A stretch of 64,000 bases of DNA from positions 17,629 through 81,628 of the forward strand of contig JAJFUH010000206.1 of NCBI GenBank assembly GCA_021372535.1. The letters run 5' to 3'. Position numbers and translations under genes: made by a program. A model generated the notes under the pieces. It saw only the letters and a program-made list of their open reading frames with translations. It ran no database searches and was not told where the DNA came from. Of this stretch, positions 45,752-54,517 are shown piece after piece; position 1 is the stretch's first letter; each line of letters begins with the position of its first letter. The DNA comes from a bacterium (lineage in GTDB: Bacteria > Latescibacterota > Latescibacteria > Latescibacterales > Latescibacteraceae).

Positions 45752-45796
45752 AGGCATAAGGCATAAGGCACAAGGCACAAGGCACAAGGCACAAGG
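45752..45796 (+). repeat. tandem heptamer array (GGCAYAA), copy 2
   Basis: Six units (ggcataa twice, ggcacaa four times) directly after the flavoprotein stop, followed by a purine tract to about 45840. It is the inverted counterpart of 13355-13475. The stretch 45797-45975 that follows has no gene; its end contains tcttgttaatcttgtaaatcctgt, a common spacer repeat. Confidence 0.85.
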
Positions 45797-45975
45797 GAAA
45801 AAAACAAGACTCTGAGAGGGAGAAGAAAAAAAGGAGAAACAGAAACATATGGTCAATAAAAATTGGATAGTTCAAGTATTTGTTTTTACAAAGAATTATA
45901 AAAAATGTATTTTTCTGTCTTTATCTTGTTAATCTTGTAAATCCTGTCTAAAAAATCTTTAAACACATCTTGTCA

Positions 45976-46404
45976 TTACACGCCGTAATCGAAGCCCATC
46001 TTCCCGTTATCGAAGATACACCCCGCCGGAACATAGTAATCGCGGATGTGTTTCCTGTCGAAATTCCTGCAGAGCTGGGGACGGTCGGCGTAGATCAAAC
46101 ACCGGCTGTTCTCATCGAGCATCGAGCACCGGCTGTAGACGATGAGCTGTTTCTCGCGGCGGACGGTTATGATCTTTACGGCGAGATCGCGGCTCACGGT
46201 GAAGGTTTTTCTGTCCCGGTCGACTGTAATTCCCTCGTGGATTTCGAAATACCGCCCGGGATGGGGCTCGAGCTTCGAGCGGTAGATTGACAGCGGAACG
46301 CCCGTGGTATACATGAGCTTCCGGTACTTCATCGGTATCCCGATAAACCGGCAGCACTTCCCGCCGCACTCGAAACAGTCGGCAAATTTCCTTATCTCCG
46401 GCAT
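45976..46404 (-). CDS. YkgJ-type cysteine cluster protein
   Basis: 142 residues. The YkgJ (zinc/iron-chelating) pattern is visible: FECGGKCCRFIGIP near the N-terminus and RCSMLDENSRCLIYADRPQLCRNF in the second half, with eight conserved-type cysteines. Such proteins bind an iron-sulfur cluster or zinc; no function is established. Start ATG with GTGAGAG upstream. It lies downstream of argS on the same strand, 47 bp apart. Confidence 0.83.
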   Translation of the reverse strand: MPEIRKFADCFECGGKCCRFIGIPMKYRKLMYTTGVPLSIYRSKLEPHPGRYFEIHEGITVDRDRKTFTVSRDLAVKIITVRREKQLIVYSRCSMLDENSRCLIYADRPQLCRNFDRKHIRDYYVPAGCIFDNGKMGFDYGV

Positions 46405-46451
46405 ACTCTCACCGATATATCAGTGTTCTCCATTTTACCAGCGGCGATCCC

Positions 46452-48143
46452 TTACATCCGTTCCGGCGCCTCGATCCCTATAAGCCCGAGCAGATTCATA
46501 AGCACCTGCCTCGTCGCCACGCAGAAGGCGATACGGCTCTCACGGATCGTATCATTCTCGGCGGCAAGCACCGGGCAGGTATTGTAGAATATGCTGAACC
46601 GCCGGGCGACATCGAGGGCGGTGGTGGCGAGTATAGCCGGATTCCTCGTTTCGAGCGCAGCCGCTATATCGCGTGTCACGAACGCCAGCCTGAAAACGAG
46701 GCCCCACTCGGCATCATGGGTAACTGTAAGCGGCGACGACACCCTCTCCGGCTCGGAGCCGTGCTTACGGAGTATTGAAGCGACCCTCGTGCAGGAGTAC
46801 TGGATATACGGCCCTGTGTCCCCGCTGAACGAGAGGGCGGTGTCCCAGTCGAAGATCACATTGCGGTTGGGCCGCACGGAGAGAATGGCATAACGGACAG
46901 CGCCGATGCCGATGATACGGGCGATTTCGCCGCGTTCGCTTTCGGGAATGCCGGGCCACTGCTCGTCCACCTTTTCACGGGCGTGACGGATGGCTTCATC
47001 GAGAAAATCCTCGAGGAGCACGACATTCCCCTGGCGGGTGGACATCTTCCCTTCACGGAGGAGAATGTACGAGTAGTGAACCACTTCGGGCGGAGTCTTG
47101 CCGAGTGCGCGGATGATAGTCTCCATCTGCTCGAAATACATGGTGTGATCCTCGCCGAGCACGACGATGTTACGGTCGCCGGAGCGCCCGATCTTTTCGA
47201 GGGTATAGGCTATATCGCGGTACATGTACATGGTACTGCCGTTGGCGCGCTTGAGCACGATATACCGTCCCTCTTCACGGTCATAGCCGAGCTTCTGCAG
47301 ATCAAGGACCGCCCTCTCCTGGTCGTCGGTAAAAAGAGCCCCCTTTTCAGCGAACACCTCCATGGCCCGTTCCATGCGCGGGTCGCGGAGGAAGGAGGAT
47401 TCACGGTCGAAGGTGTCGTAACGCAGCCCGAGCCGTCCCAGCACATCGAGCTGGCCCCTGAGGCAGATATCAACGATACCAGTGAATGCCTCCGCTACCG
47501 ATGGATCGCCCTCTTCCATACGCATGAGGAGATCGAGGCCTTTCGCCTCGAATTCGGGGTCTTTCTCAGCCCGGCGGTTCGCCTCGACATAGAGGTCGAG
47601 CACCTCGTGGAATTCGAGGTCCGTGCGGTCGCCGATCTGGAGAACAAGGAGGGCTATCTGCTTCCCCATGTCGTTGACATAGTAGTGGACATCGACATCG
47701 TAACCTTCGAAGCGGTAGAGACGGGCGAGGGTGTCGCCGATGAGTCCGTTGCGGGAGCGGCCGATGTGCGGGCTTGCGTTCGGATTGATGCTCGTGTGCT
47801 CGAGAAGGACAGTCTTGCCCGTTCCCTCGCCGGTCGAGCCGAATGTCCCTTTCCGCTCGATAATCTCGCCGATGAGACCGGTTGCATAACTATTACGGTC
47901 GAGGGTGAAATTGAGGTATGGCCCCACCGCTTTTGCTTCCCTGAAGATTCCGGGATATTCGAGAGAAGACAGCTTTACCGCAATTTTCGGCGGGGCCTCT
48001 CCAAGCGCTTTGGAAAACCGGAAACAGGCAAGCCCGAAATCGCCCGGCTGGTTTTCCGGCGCCGGCTGGAAATCGAACTCGCTCCCTTCGAGCGCGGGAA
48101 ACGCTTTTTCTATGACACCCTGTATTTCCTGAAACAATTTCAT
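46452..48143 (-). CDS. argS: arginyl-tRNA synthetase
   Basis: 563 residues, class I synthetase. The N-terminal additional domain occupies about 1-105; the HIGH motif is HIGR (NPNASPHIGRSRNG) and the KMSKS-like motif is KMSTR (GKMSTRQGNVV). Arg-specific C-terminal helices and the DALR anticodon-binding domain are present (YIQYSCTRVASILRK ... near the end). It charges tRNA-Arg with arginine. The start overlaps the sir2 stop by four bases (ATGA), with GGGAG as ribosome binding site inside the sir2 end. Confidence 0.96.
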   Translation of the reverse strand: MKLFQEIQGVIEKAFPALEGSEFDFQPAPENQPGDFGLACFRFSKALGEAPPKIAVKLSSLEYPGIFREAKAVGPYLNFTLDRNSYATGLIGEIIERKGTFGSTGEGTGKTVLLEHTSINPNASPHIGRSRNGLIGDTLARLYRFEGYDVDVHYYVNDMGKQIALLVLQIGDRTDLEFHEVLDLYVEANRRAEKDPEFEAKGLDLLMRMEEGDPSVAEAFTGIVDICLRGQLDVLGRLGLRYDTFDRESSFLRDPRMERAMEVFAEKGALFTDDQERAVLDLQKLGYDREEGRYIVLKRANGSTMYMYRDIAYTLEKIGRSGDRNIVVLGEDHTMYFEQMETIIRALGKTPPEVVHYSYILLREGKMSTRQGNVVLLEDFLDEAIRHAREKVDEQWPGIPESERGEIARIIGIGAVRYAILSVRPNRNVIFDWDTALSFSGDTGPYIQYSCTRVASILRKHGSEPERVSSPLTVTHDAEWGLVFRLAFVTRDIAAALETRNPAILATTALDVARRFSIFYNTCPVLAAENDTIRESRIAFCVATRQVLMNLLGLIGIEAPERM

Positions 48144-48943
48144 TCCGACTCCCGGTCATACATGTTTTTTATTTCTCTATTTTCCCGGTACCTTTTCCAT
48201 ATCTCGTCCAGTGTCGCGGCGGCTTTCCCGGCGATCTTGATATCGACCGCATCCGATACCTGTGTGTTCCCCGGATTGATCTCGACCGTGGGGATACCCA
48301 TCCTCCTGCCGAGCAGAACCGGCTGCACGATGTACGGGAAAACGCTCGTTGTTCCGACCGAAAAGACGATGTCGAATCCCTCGCGCCACACCTGCTCGAT
48401 TTTACCGGTCTTGTCAAACGGCAGCATCTCGCCGAACAGGACAACTTCCGGTCGCATATACGCGTCGCATTCGGGACACCGCGGGGGAATTTCGAGTCCG
48501 CCGTAATGCTCCACATCGCACCGGTAATCGCACGACATGCACGAAAGCCCGTGAATGTCGCCATGAATGTCGATGACATTACGAGATCCGGCGGCCCGGT
48601 GGAATCCGTCGATGTTCTGGGTAAGCACCCACACTGCTTCGAACGACCGCTCCATTTCGGCTATGACCTCATGGGCGCGGTTGAACTTCGCTCTGCGGCA
48701 GTTTTCCTCCATCTGGGCGAGATATTTCCATGTCAGGGCGGGATTGAGCTCCATTGTATCGCCCGAAAGCGCATCCTCGATGGACAAACCCTCGTCGGTT
48801 GTCCTGTTGTCATAAAGCCCGCCGATGCCCCGGTAGGTCGGCAGACCCGAATCGGCTGATATCCCGGCTCCGGTGATGAAAAATATCCGGCTGCTGCTCC
48901 GGAGAATATCGACCACACGGTCTATGCGGTCACTGTCGGTCAC
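48140..48943 (-). CDS. Sir2-family NAD-dependent protein deacylase
   Basis: 267 residues from a GTG start. Sirtuin signatures: ITGAGISADSGLPTYRG (NAD loop), QNIDGFHRAAGS, catalytic His in IDIHGDIHG, zinc-binding CMSCDYRC and CPECD, and RPEVVLFGEMLP. It removes acyl groups from lysines using NAD; targets in bacteria include acetyl-CoA synthetase. It precedes argS with a four-base overlap, so the two are co-transcribed. No obvious ribosome binding site is seen before the GTG. Confidence 0.93.
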   Translation of the reverse strand: MTDSDRIDRVVDILRSSSRIFFITGAGISADSGLPTYRGIGGLYDNRTTDEGLSIEDALSGDTMELNPALTWKYLAQMEENCRRAKFNRAHEVIAEMERSFEAVWVLTQNIDGFHRAAGSRNVIDIHGDIHGLSCMSCDYRCDVEHYGGLEIPPRCPECDAYMRPEVVLFGEMLPFDKTGKIEQVWREGFDIVFSVGTTSVFPYIVQPVLLGRRMGIPTVEINPGNTQVSDAVDIKIAGKAAATLDEIWKRYRENREIKNMYDRESE

Positions 48944-49109
48944 GAAAATACTCTTTCAACAACGAAGACACAAAAACACAAGGAAAAAATATATATATAT
49001 CTGTTTTCACAGTATTTTTTAAATCTGTAGATATGTGATTTTTTTTCGCATATACAGTCAGGCGGAAAGTACAAAAGAGTATCCGAGCTGTAACATCAAT
49101 ACATGGATT

Positions 49110-49517
49110 TTAGGGACAGTACAATTTGATGTTCGTTTCTTTCTCCATCAGACGAAAATGATCATCACGAGTAAAGATTGACACATTGTGGTGCACAGCA
49201 AGAACAGCAAGAAAACAATCAGATAATCCCACCGTTATTCCCTTTCTCCGCAAATCGAAGGAAAGACGGCCCGCCTGGAGCCATTGTTCCGTTTTTTCAG
49301 GCAGAAATTCGAAACAATCCAAAAAATCTTTAAGGACACAGATTTCTTTTTCCGTTTTTGCGCCTTGCAGCAACTCTCCCATGATAAGACCCGTACAGCA
49401 AATAAGCCGATTATCCAATAAATTTTCAACAACAAGCCGTATGTTCTCTTTGCCCCTGAAAAATTCAATCCAGATCGATGTGTCCACAAGTACTTTATCC
49501 AAGCCGGTGATCTCCAT
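49110..49517 (-). CDS. vapC: PIN-domain toxin (VapC-type)
   Basis: 135 residues with the PIN acidic residues: D in VDTSIWIEFF, E in MGELLQG and D in SDCFLAVLAVHH. PIN toxins are magnesium-dependent RNases that attack tRNA or rRNA. The ATG at 49517 overlaps the antitoxin gene by 23 bp; a GTG at 49487 (VDTSIW) would avoid overlap and is a possible alternative. The pair lies between sir2 and gyrA on the same strand as both. Confidence 0.88.
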   Translation of the reverse strand: MEITGLDKVLVDTSIWIEFFRGKENIRLVVENLLDNRLICCTGLIMGELLQGAKTEKEICVLKDFLDCFEFLPEKTEQWLQAGRLSFDLRRKGITVGLSDCFLAVLAVHHNVSIFTRDDHFRLMEKETNIKLYCP

Positions 49518-49704
49518 GCCGCAATTCCTCAGCTGTTTTGATAAACTCCAGCTTCCCCGCCATTTTCTTTATGTTCTCGATTTTTTTCGCACTGATTTCA
49601 TCTTTTATAGCGACAATGACAGCTTCGGTTTTGCTGCTGGTCCCAAGCATGTTCTTCAAATCGTCGAGAAGCTCGGTCGGCAATGTTATGGTTGTTCGAG
49701 CCAT
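49495..49704 (-). CDS. vapB: ribbon-helix-helix antitoxin (VapB-type)
   Basis: About 70 residues from ATG 49704, preceded by GGAGGA. MARTTITLPTELLDDLKNM is a ribbon-helix-helix DNA-binding start, and the C-terminal half (KKMAGKLEFIKTAEEL) would wrap the toxin. It both neutralises VapC and represses the pair. Longer frames upstream have no support. Confidence 0.85.
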   Translation of the reverse strand: MARTTITLPTELLDDLKNMLGTSSKTEAVIVAIKDEISAKKIENIKKMAGKLEFIKTAEELRHGDHRLG

Positions 49705-49828
49705 AAATATCCTCCATAATTTATAGTCATATAAAAAATATATAAAATTATGGTATTTGTCAACATAAGATTGAACCATAATCTCGGTTCGTATTTTCAC
49801 GGCATATTGTATATTTATGCCCTACAAA

Positions 49829-49864
49829 CAGTGCAGGGGTAATTCATGTATTACCCCTGCACTG
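49829..49864 (-). terminator. perfect 15-bp inverted repeat after gyrA
   Basis: CAGTGCAGGGGTAAT and its exact complement flank a six-base loop (TCATGT), 38 bp past the gyrA stop. The stem is very stable but no long T-run follows on either strand, so it could be an intrinsic or attenuating structure, or a protein site, not a textbook terminator. The rest of the 198 bp spacer has no gene. Confidence 0.55.
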
Positions 49865-49901
49865 TCATCAGATCAAATGAAATGTATGGAAAGGGAGACT
49901 A

Positions 49902-52430
49902 TCACACTTCATCATCCGTCGATTCATCACCCTTGTCGGCGGTTCCGAACCCGTTTTCGTCCTCTCCCTCGTCCATTTCGCCGAGATCATCGATATCCTC
50001 GTTTTCACCGGCGGGGACACGCGCCACATCGACGACAGTATCTTCCGAATTGAGATTAATGAGACGGACACCCTGGGTCACACGGCCGATCGTGCGAATG
50101 TCCACAATCGGGAGCCTGATGAGTATCCCGCCCGAAGTGACAATGATGAGCTCGTCGTCATTGACCACCTCCATCATGCAGACAGCGCCGCCATTACGGG
50201 TGCTTGTCTTGATGGAAATGATCCCTTTCCCGCCGCGGTGAGTGAGACGGTAGGCATCGAGATCGGTCCGCTTGCCGTACCCGTTCTCGCAGACAACAAG
50301 GAGCGTTGCATTGGGATGGGCGACCGCAACCATGCCGACGACAATGTCATCCTTTTCGAGCCTGATGCCGATCACACCCTGAGATGTGCGTCCGACAGGG
50401 CGGATTTCGCTTTCCTTGAACCGTATCGCCATGCCATCCCGTGTCTGGATGACGATTTCCTGTTTACCGTTTGTGAGAGAGGCATCGATGAGCGCATCCT
50501 CATCGAGTATGTTTATGGCGTTGATACCGTTCCGTCTTGGCCGTGAATACTCGATCAGGGATGTTTTCTTGACAAGCCCCTTTCTCGTCACCATGAGCAC
50601 ATACTGTTCCTCGTTGAATTCACGGACGGAAAGAAATGCGGCGATCTTTTCATCTTTCTGAAGATCGAGCATGTTGACTATCGGTCTGCCGCGAGCCGCG
50701 CGTCCTCCCTGCGGCAGCTCGAACACCTTGAGCCAGTAGCACCTGCCGAAATTCGTAAAGAAGAGAATATAGGAGTGAGTCGAGGCTACAAAGAGGCTCT
50801 TGACAAAATCTTCCTCTTTCGTGCCCATACCGGTGATTCCCTTGCCGCCGCGGCGCTGACGGTGATAGGTGCTGATGGGAATGCGCTTGATGTAGCCCTG
50901 GTGTGAAATGGTGACCACCATGTCCTCTTCGGCGATGAGGTCCTCGATCTCTATGTCGTCCGATTCGTCGATGATATCCGACCGCCGTGCATCGCCGTAT
51001 TTCAGCTTGAGGGATTCGAGCTCCTCCTTGATGATTTCCATCCTGAGCGCACGGGAGCTGAGTATATTGCGGAGCCGCTCCATGAGCTCGATAAGCTGGA
51101 GGTATTCATCCTCTATTTTCTGACGTTCGAGGCCGGTAAGGGTCCGCATTCTCATGTCGAGAATAGCCTGCGCCTGCCTGGCCGAAAGACCGAACACGCT
51201 CATGAGCCCTTCCTTGGCGAGCTCGGTGTTCTCCGACTCCCTGATAAGCTTGATGACCGCCTCGATGTTGTCGAGCGCTATTTTGAGTCCTTCGAGTATA
51301 TGGGCGCGCTCCTCGGCCTTGTTCAGCTCGAACTTTGTCCGGCGGATCACAACCTCCTGACGGTGTACGATGTAGTGACGGATCATTTCGGTGATCGACA
51401 TGACTTTCGGCTGGTTTTCCACGAGGGCAAGGTTGATTATGCCGAAAGAACCGGAGAGCTGGGTATGCTTGTAGAGCATGTTGAGCACTACTTCGGGAAA
51501 CGAATCCTTTTTCAGCTCGATCACAATCCGCATGCCGTCACGGTCGGACTCGTCCCTGAGATCGGAAATTCCCTCAATCGTCTTTGTACGGACGAGATCG
51601 GCGATCTTTTCGAGCAGGTTCGACTTGTTGACCATGTAGGGAATCTCGGTGACGACGATACGCTCACGGTCATTGGGAAGGGATTCGATATTGGCACGGG
51701 CGCGGAGGGTTATCTTGCCTCGTCCCGTCTCGTACGCTTCGACAATTCCCCTGCGGCCGTAAATGATACCGCCGGTGGGAAAGTCCGGTCCCTTGAGATA
51801 CGCCATTATCTGGCGCGGCGTAATGGAAGGATCATCGATGAAGGCCTTGCAGGCATCCACGACCTCGCCGAGGTTATGGGGCGGAATGTTGGTCGCCATG
51901 CCCACGGCTATACCGGAGGAGCCGTTGCAGAGCAGGTTGGGAAATTTACCCGGGAGCACATCGGGCATCATGAGGGTCTCGTCATAGTTCGGAGAATGGC
52001 TGACGGTCTCCTTGTCGAGGTCCATGAGCATTTCCATCGTCGCATGGGTCATGCGCGCCTCGGTGTACCGCATCGCCGCCGCGCCGTCGCCGTCTATCGA
52101 CCCGAAGTTTCCCTGGCCGTCCACGAGCGGATAGCGCATGTTGAAATCCTGCGCCATTCGGACAAGAGTCGGATAGATGACCTGCTCGCCGTGCGGATGA
52201 TAATTACCCGAGGTATCGCCGGCGATTTTCGCGCATTTCCTGTGCGCACGCCCCGGAGTGAGGTTGAGGTCGTTCATGGCTGTCAGGATGCGGCGCTGGG
52301 ACGGCTTGAGACCATCACGGACATCCGGCAGCGCCCGTGATATGATCACCGACATGGAATAGTCCATGTAGGAGGTCTGCATTTCGTCCTGAATATCTAT
52401 GGGGATTATCTTTTCCTGCTTTCCTAACAT
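49902..52430 (-). CDS. gyrA: DNA gyrase subunit A
   Basis: 842 residues; AAAGGAGC precedes the ATG. Catalytic Tyr122 lies in AAAMRYTEARM, in the same number as E. coli. The gyrase-specific GyrA box is QRRGGKG (ISTYHRQRRGGKGITG), so it is gyrase rather than topoisomerase IV. The DNA-gate helix reads HPHGEQVIYPTLV, so positions 82, 83 and 87 are E, Q and P instead of D, S and D/E, which is unusual at quinolone-contacting sites. The six-bladed C-terminal pinwheel follows, with an acidic tail (DEGEDENGFGTADKGDESTDDEV). It is the last gene of the origin-proximal block, separated from gyrB by a restriction-modification module. Confidence 0.96.
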   Translation of the reverse strand: MLGKQEKIIPIDIQDEMQTSYMDYSMSVIISRALPDVRDGLKPSQRRILTAMNDLNLTPGRAHRKCAKIAGDTSGNYHPHGEQVIYPTLVRMAQDFNMRYPLVDGQGNFGSIDGDGAAAMRYTEARMTHATMEMLMDLDKETVSHSPNYDETLMMPDVLPGKFPNLLCNGSSGIAVGMATNIPPHNLGEVVDACKAFIDDPSITPRQIMAYLKGPDFPTGGIIYGRRGIVEAYETGRGKITLRARANIESLPNDRERIVVTEIPYMVNKSNLLEKIADLVRTKTIEGISDLRDESDRDGMRIVIELKKDSFPEVVLNMLYKHTQLSGSFGIINLALVENQPKVMSITEMIRHYIVHRQEVVIRRTKFELNKAEERAHILEGLKIALDNIEAVIKLIRESENTELAKEGLMSVFGLSARQAQAILDMRMRTLTGLERQKIEDEYLQLIELMERLRNILSSRALRMEIIKEELESLKLKYGDARRSDIIDESDDIEIEDLIAEEDMVVTISHQGYIKRIPISTYHRQRRGGKGITGMGTKEEDFVKSLFVASTHSYILFFTNFGRCYWLKVFELPQGGRAARGRPIVNMLDLQKDEKIAAFLSVREFNEEQYVLMVTRKGLVKKTSLIEYSRPRRNGINAINILDEDALIDASLTNGKQEIVIQTRDGMAIRFKESEIRPVGRTSQGVIGIRLEKDDIVVGMVAVAHPNATLLVVCENGYGKRTDLDAYRLTHRGGKGIISIKTSTRNGGAVCMMEVVNDDELIIVTSGGILIRLPIVDIRTIGRVTQGVRLINLNSEDTVVDVARVPAGENEDIDDLGEMDEGEDENGFGTADKGDESTDDEV

Positions 52431-52517
52431 CGAAGCTCCTTTGGGAATAAACTTATTGGGTAGGGTGATAAAGTATCTTTTTCACATGCCCGGTAAAGTG
52501 TTTTATCTCGCATTTTT

Positions 52518-53816
52518 TTACATTTCTACAATACTGTCAAATTTTGAACGATACCTGAAAGGGAATTCCCCATCCACTTCGGCAAATCCTTTTTTTAACA
52601 GATGGGCGTTGATAAATGTTTTGTTTTTCATATAGACATACGCAAGAAGGTTATGTTTAACATCGTATTTCGGCTCATCGTATTTCAGATAAATCCGGCG
52701 TTTTAAAATCTTGTTTCGTAAAAAGTCTTTCGCTGTTTTCGATACATCCGATCTGGGTTTTACACCGAGGAGACGTATGACGAGGTCATTGTTCACTTTG
52801 ATAAGGTTCGTATCCAGAATTTCTTTGACTGTATAGTAATCTTCTCTCTCTACTCCCGATACCGTATCGTTTACGCTGATTCTGGAGCCGTAATTCATTG
52901 TATTCGGATCTATTTTTTTATCGAATCTGACCGGATCGGTAAAAATGTATGGCAGTTTCCGAATTTCGCTTTGCCAATCGATATTTTTCACATCCTGTTT
53001 TTTTACATCGAACACAAAATCATCGGTGACATCATTTTTCAGACTCAGTATCTTTTCCTGTATGACAGGAAGAAAATCCTCATGTATTTCATAGCCGACC
53101 GAATTTCTGCCGGCTGCAATCGCCGCCGCCGATGTCGTTCCACTGCCTGAAAAAGGATCGAGCACCATATCGCCGACAAATGTGAACATCTCGATCGCCC
53201 GCTTCGGCAGCTCGACCGGGAACATTGCGATATGACCATACTGCCATACTCCGTTGAAATACCAGTGTCCGGAAAAGTATTCCTTCCATTTTTCTTTCGA
53301 TATGACCGACTGTTCTTTTCTTTCCCTGCTTACCTTCGGAGGATTCCCCGGCTTTTTGAAAATCAGGATAAACTCGTAATCTATCTCGATGATTCCGTTT
53401 CGCGGATAAGGATACGATCCCATCACCGTGGCGCCGCCGGTTGTATTCTTGGTGGTCTTTTTCTGCCAGATTATCGCCCCCATGTAATCGAAACCGACCG
53501 ATTCGCAGAACTTGATTATCTCAGTCCGTATCGGAATGACCTTATACCTGCCATAATTGACCATTCTGGCAAACTGATCGCCGATATTCACCACCATCCT
53601 GCATCCGGGATGCAACACACGGCTGCACTCGTTCCACACGAGGTTGAGATTGTTGATATACTCTTCGTACGAATGGTGGAATCCGATCTGGTTCTCGGCG
53701 CCGTAGTCTTTCAGCTGCCAGTATGGCGGAGAGGTTACGACAAGGTGGACGGATGAATCAGGCAGTTCGATCATCCTCCGGGAATCGCCAATGATGCAGG
53801 TATGGGTCGTTTTCAT
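52518..53816 (-). CDS. beta-class DNA methyltransferase fused to degenerate SNase-like domain
   Basis: 432 residues from ATG 53816 (a TTG at 53828 is the alternative). The methyltransferase half has motif IV TSPPYW at 28-33 ahead of motif I DPFSGSGTT at 220-228, the beta-class order, and TSPPY usually means N4-cytosine methylation. Residues about 315-421 look like a staphylococcal-nuclease domain (IRLLGVKPR...AKDFLRNKILKRRIYLKYDEPKYD...LLAYVYMKNKTFINAHLLKKGFAEVD). The nuclease active site is broken: GVKPR replaces the GxDTPE loop and N replaces the late arginine (YDVKHNLLAYVY). It is likely a DNA-binding or protein-binding module. It lies 87 bp downstream of... the endonuclease gene, towards gyrA. 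Overall fold calls are by eye. Confidence 0.75.
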   Translation of the reverse strand: MKTTHTCIIGDSRRMIELPDSSVHLVVTSPPYWQLKDYGAENQIGFHHSYEEYINNLNLVWNECSRVLHPGCRMVVNIGDQFARMVNYGRYKVIPIRTEIIKFCESVGFDYMGAIIWQKKTTKNTTGGATVMGSYPYPRNGIIEIDYEFILIFKKPGNPPKVSRERKEQSVISKEKWKEYFSGHWYFNGVWQYGHIAMFPVELPKRAIEMFTFVGDMVLDPFSGSGTTSAAAIAAGRNSVGYEIHEDFLPVIQEKILSLKNDVTDDFVFDVKKQDVKNIDWQSEIRKLPYIFTDPVRFDKKIDPNTMNYGSRISVNDTVSGVEREDYYTVKEILDTNLIKVNNDLVIRLLGVKPRSDVSKTAKDFLRNKILKRRIYLKYDEPKYDVKHNLLAYVYMKNKTFINAHLLKKGFAEVDGEFPFRYRSKFDSIVEM

Positions 53817-53905
53817 GGAATAATTCAAGGTTTCAATATCATTAAGATGATGTTGTCATGCGCCCGATCCCCGAAGAATTATCCGGAGATGAAATTACTG
53901 TTTTG

Positions 53906-54517
53906 TTATGGTTCAATCCCTACGATCACAAGCGGCACCGCAGGAACACCGCGTCCCTGTCTCACAACATTGTATAATTCTCCCTCATAATAGGGGACAC
54001 CCGAACTCATCTGCGACTGGAGCGATTTCATAGGGAGAATTTCTATGCCCACGTCGATTTTATCACCGATGTAGAAAGCAAGATGTTTGACAAAAAGATC
54101 GTAGGCGACAAAGGCGTATTTCCCGAATTGCACCTCGACCGCCACACGGTCTTTGATGAAATCAGTCTGGTTGTAACTGTATATGGGTTCCTCACCGGAT
54201 TCAACGATTTCCTTTTTTTGTTCTTCAGGTGGCATTGTCAATGTTTTCCGGATAAGCTTTTCGCTTTTTGTCACCCAATAACCAACCCTGCTTTCTTCCC
54301 ATACTTTTTTGTGGAGCAATACTTTGAAGGCAGCATTCATGGCAATTGGGCTGTAAAGCAGTTTCCCCTTCATTGTCTTTTCTTTCGATACTTTCGTTTT
54401 GCATTTCCCGGCTTCCACCGCCGCGATTACCGACCGGATTTCTTTCCATAGTGAGCGTTTATGAACAAGCAGGAATTCAAGACCGTTCAAATGGGAATAC
54501 GTCTCGATGATCTTCAT
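53906..54517 (-). CDS. BglII/BstYI-family type II restriction endonuclease
   Basis: 203 residues. The catalytic triad D119, E128, Q130 (TDFIKDRVAVEVQFGKYAF) has the D-x8-E-x-Q spacing of BglII (D84, E93, Q95). Segments such as VAYDLFVKHLAFYIGDKIDVGIEILP and SSGVPYYEGELYN fit the same family. BglII-like enzymes cut at (A/R)GATC(T/Y); the exact site here is inference. The ATG overlaps the stop of the upstream methyltransferase by four bases (ATGA), so modification is made before restriction. Confidence 0.78.
   Translation of the reverse strand: MKIIETYSHLNGLEFLLVHKRSLWKEIRSVIAAVEAGKCKTKVSKEKTMKGKLLYSPIAMNAAFKVLLHKKVWEESRVGYWVTKSEKLIRKTLTMPPEEQKKEIVESGEEPIYSYNQTDFIKDRVAVEVQFGKYAFVAYDLFVKHLAFYIGDKIDVGIEILPMKSLQSQMSSGVPYYEGELYNVVRQGRGVPAVPLVIVGIEP

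Noticed and set aside
45752-45840. possible CRISPR-like repeat
   Set aside because: Units are seven bases with no spacers and no cas genes; a simple tandem repeat.
46983-48506. 507-codon plus-strand frame
   Set aside because: It lies antisense to argS and part of sir2, has no recognisable domain, and the argS reading has all catalytic motifs.
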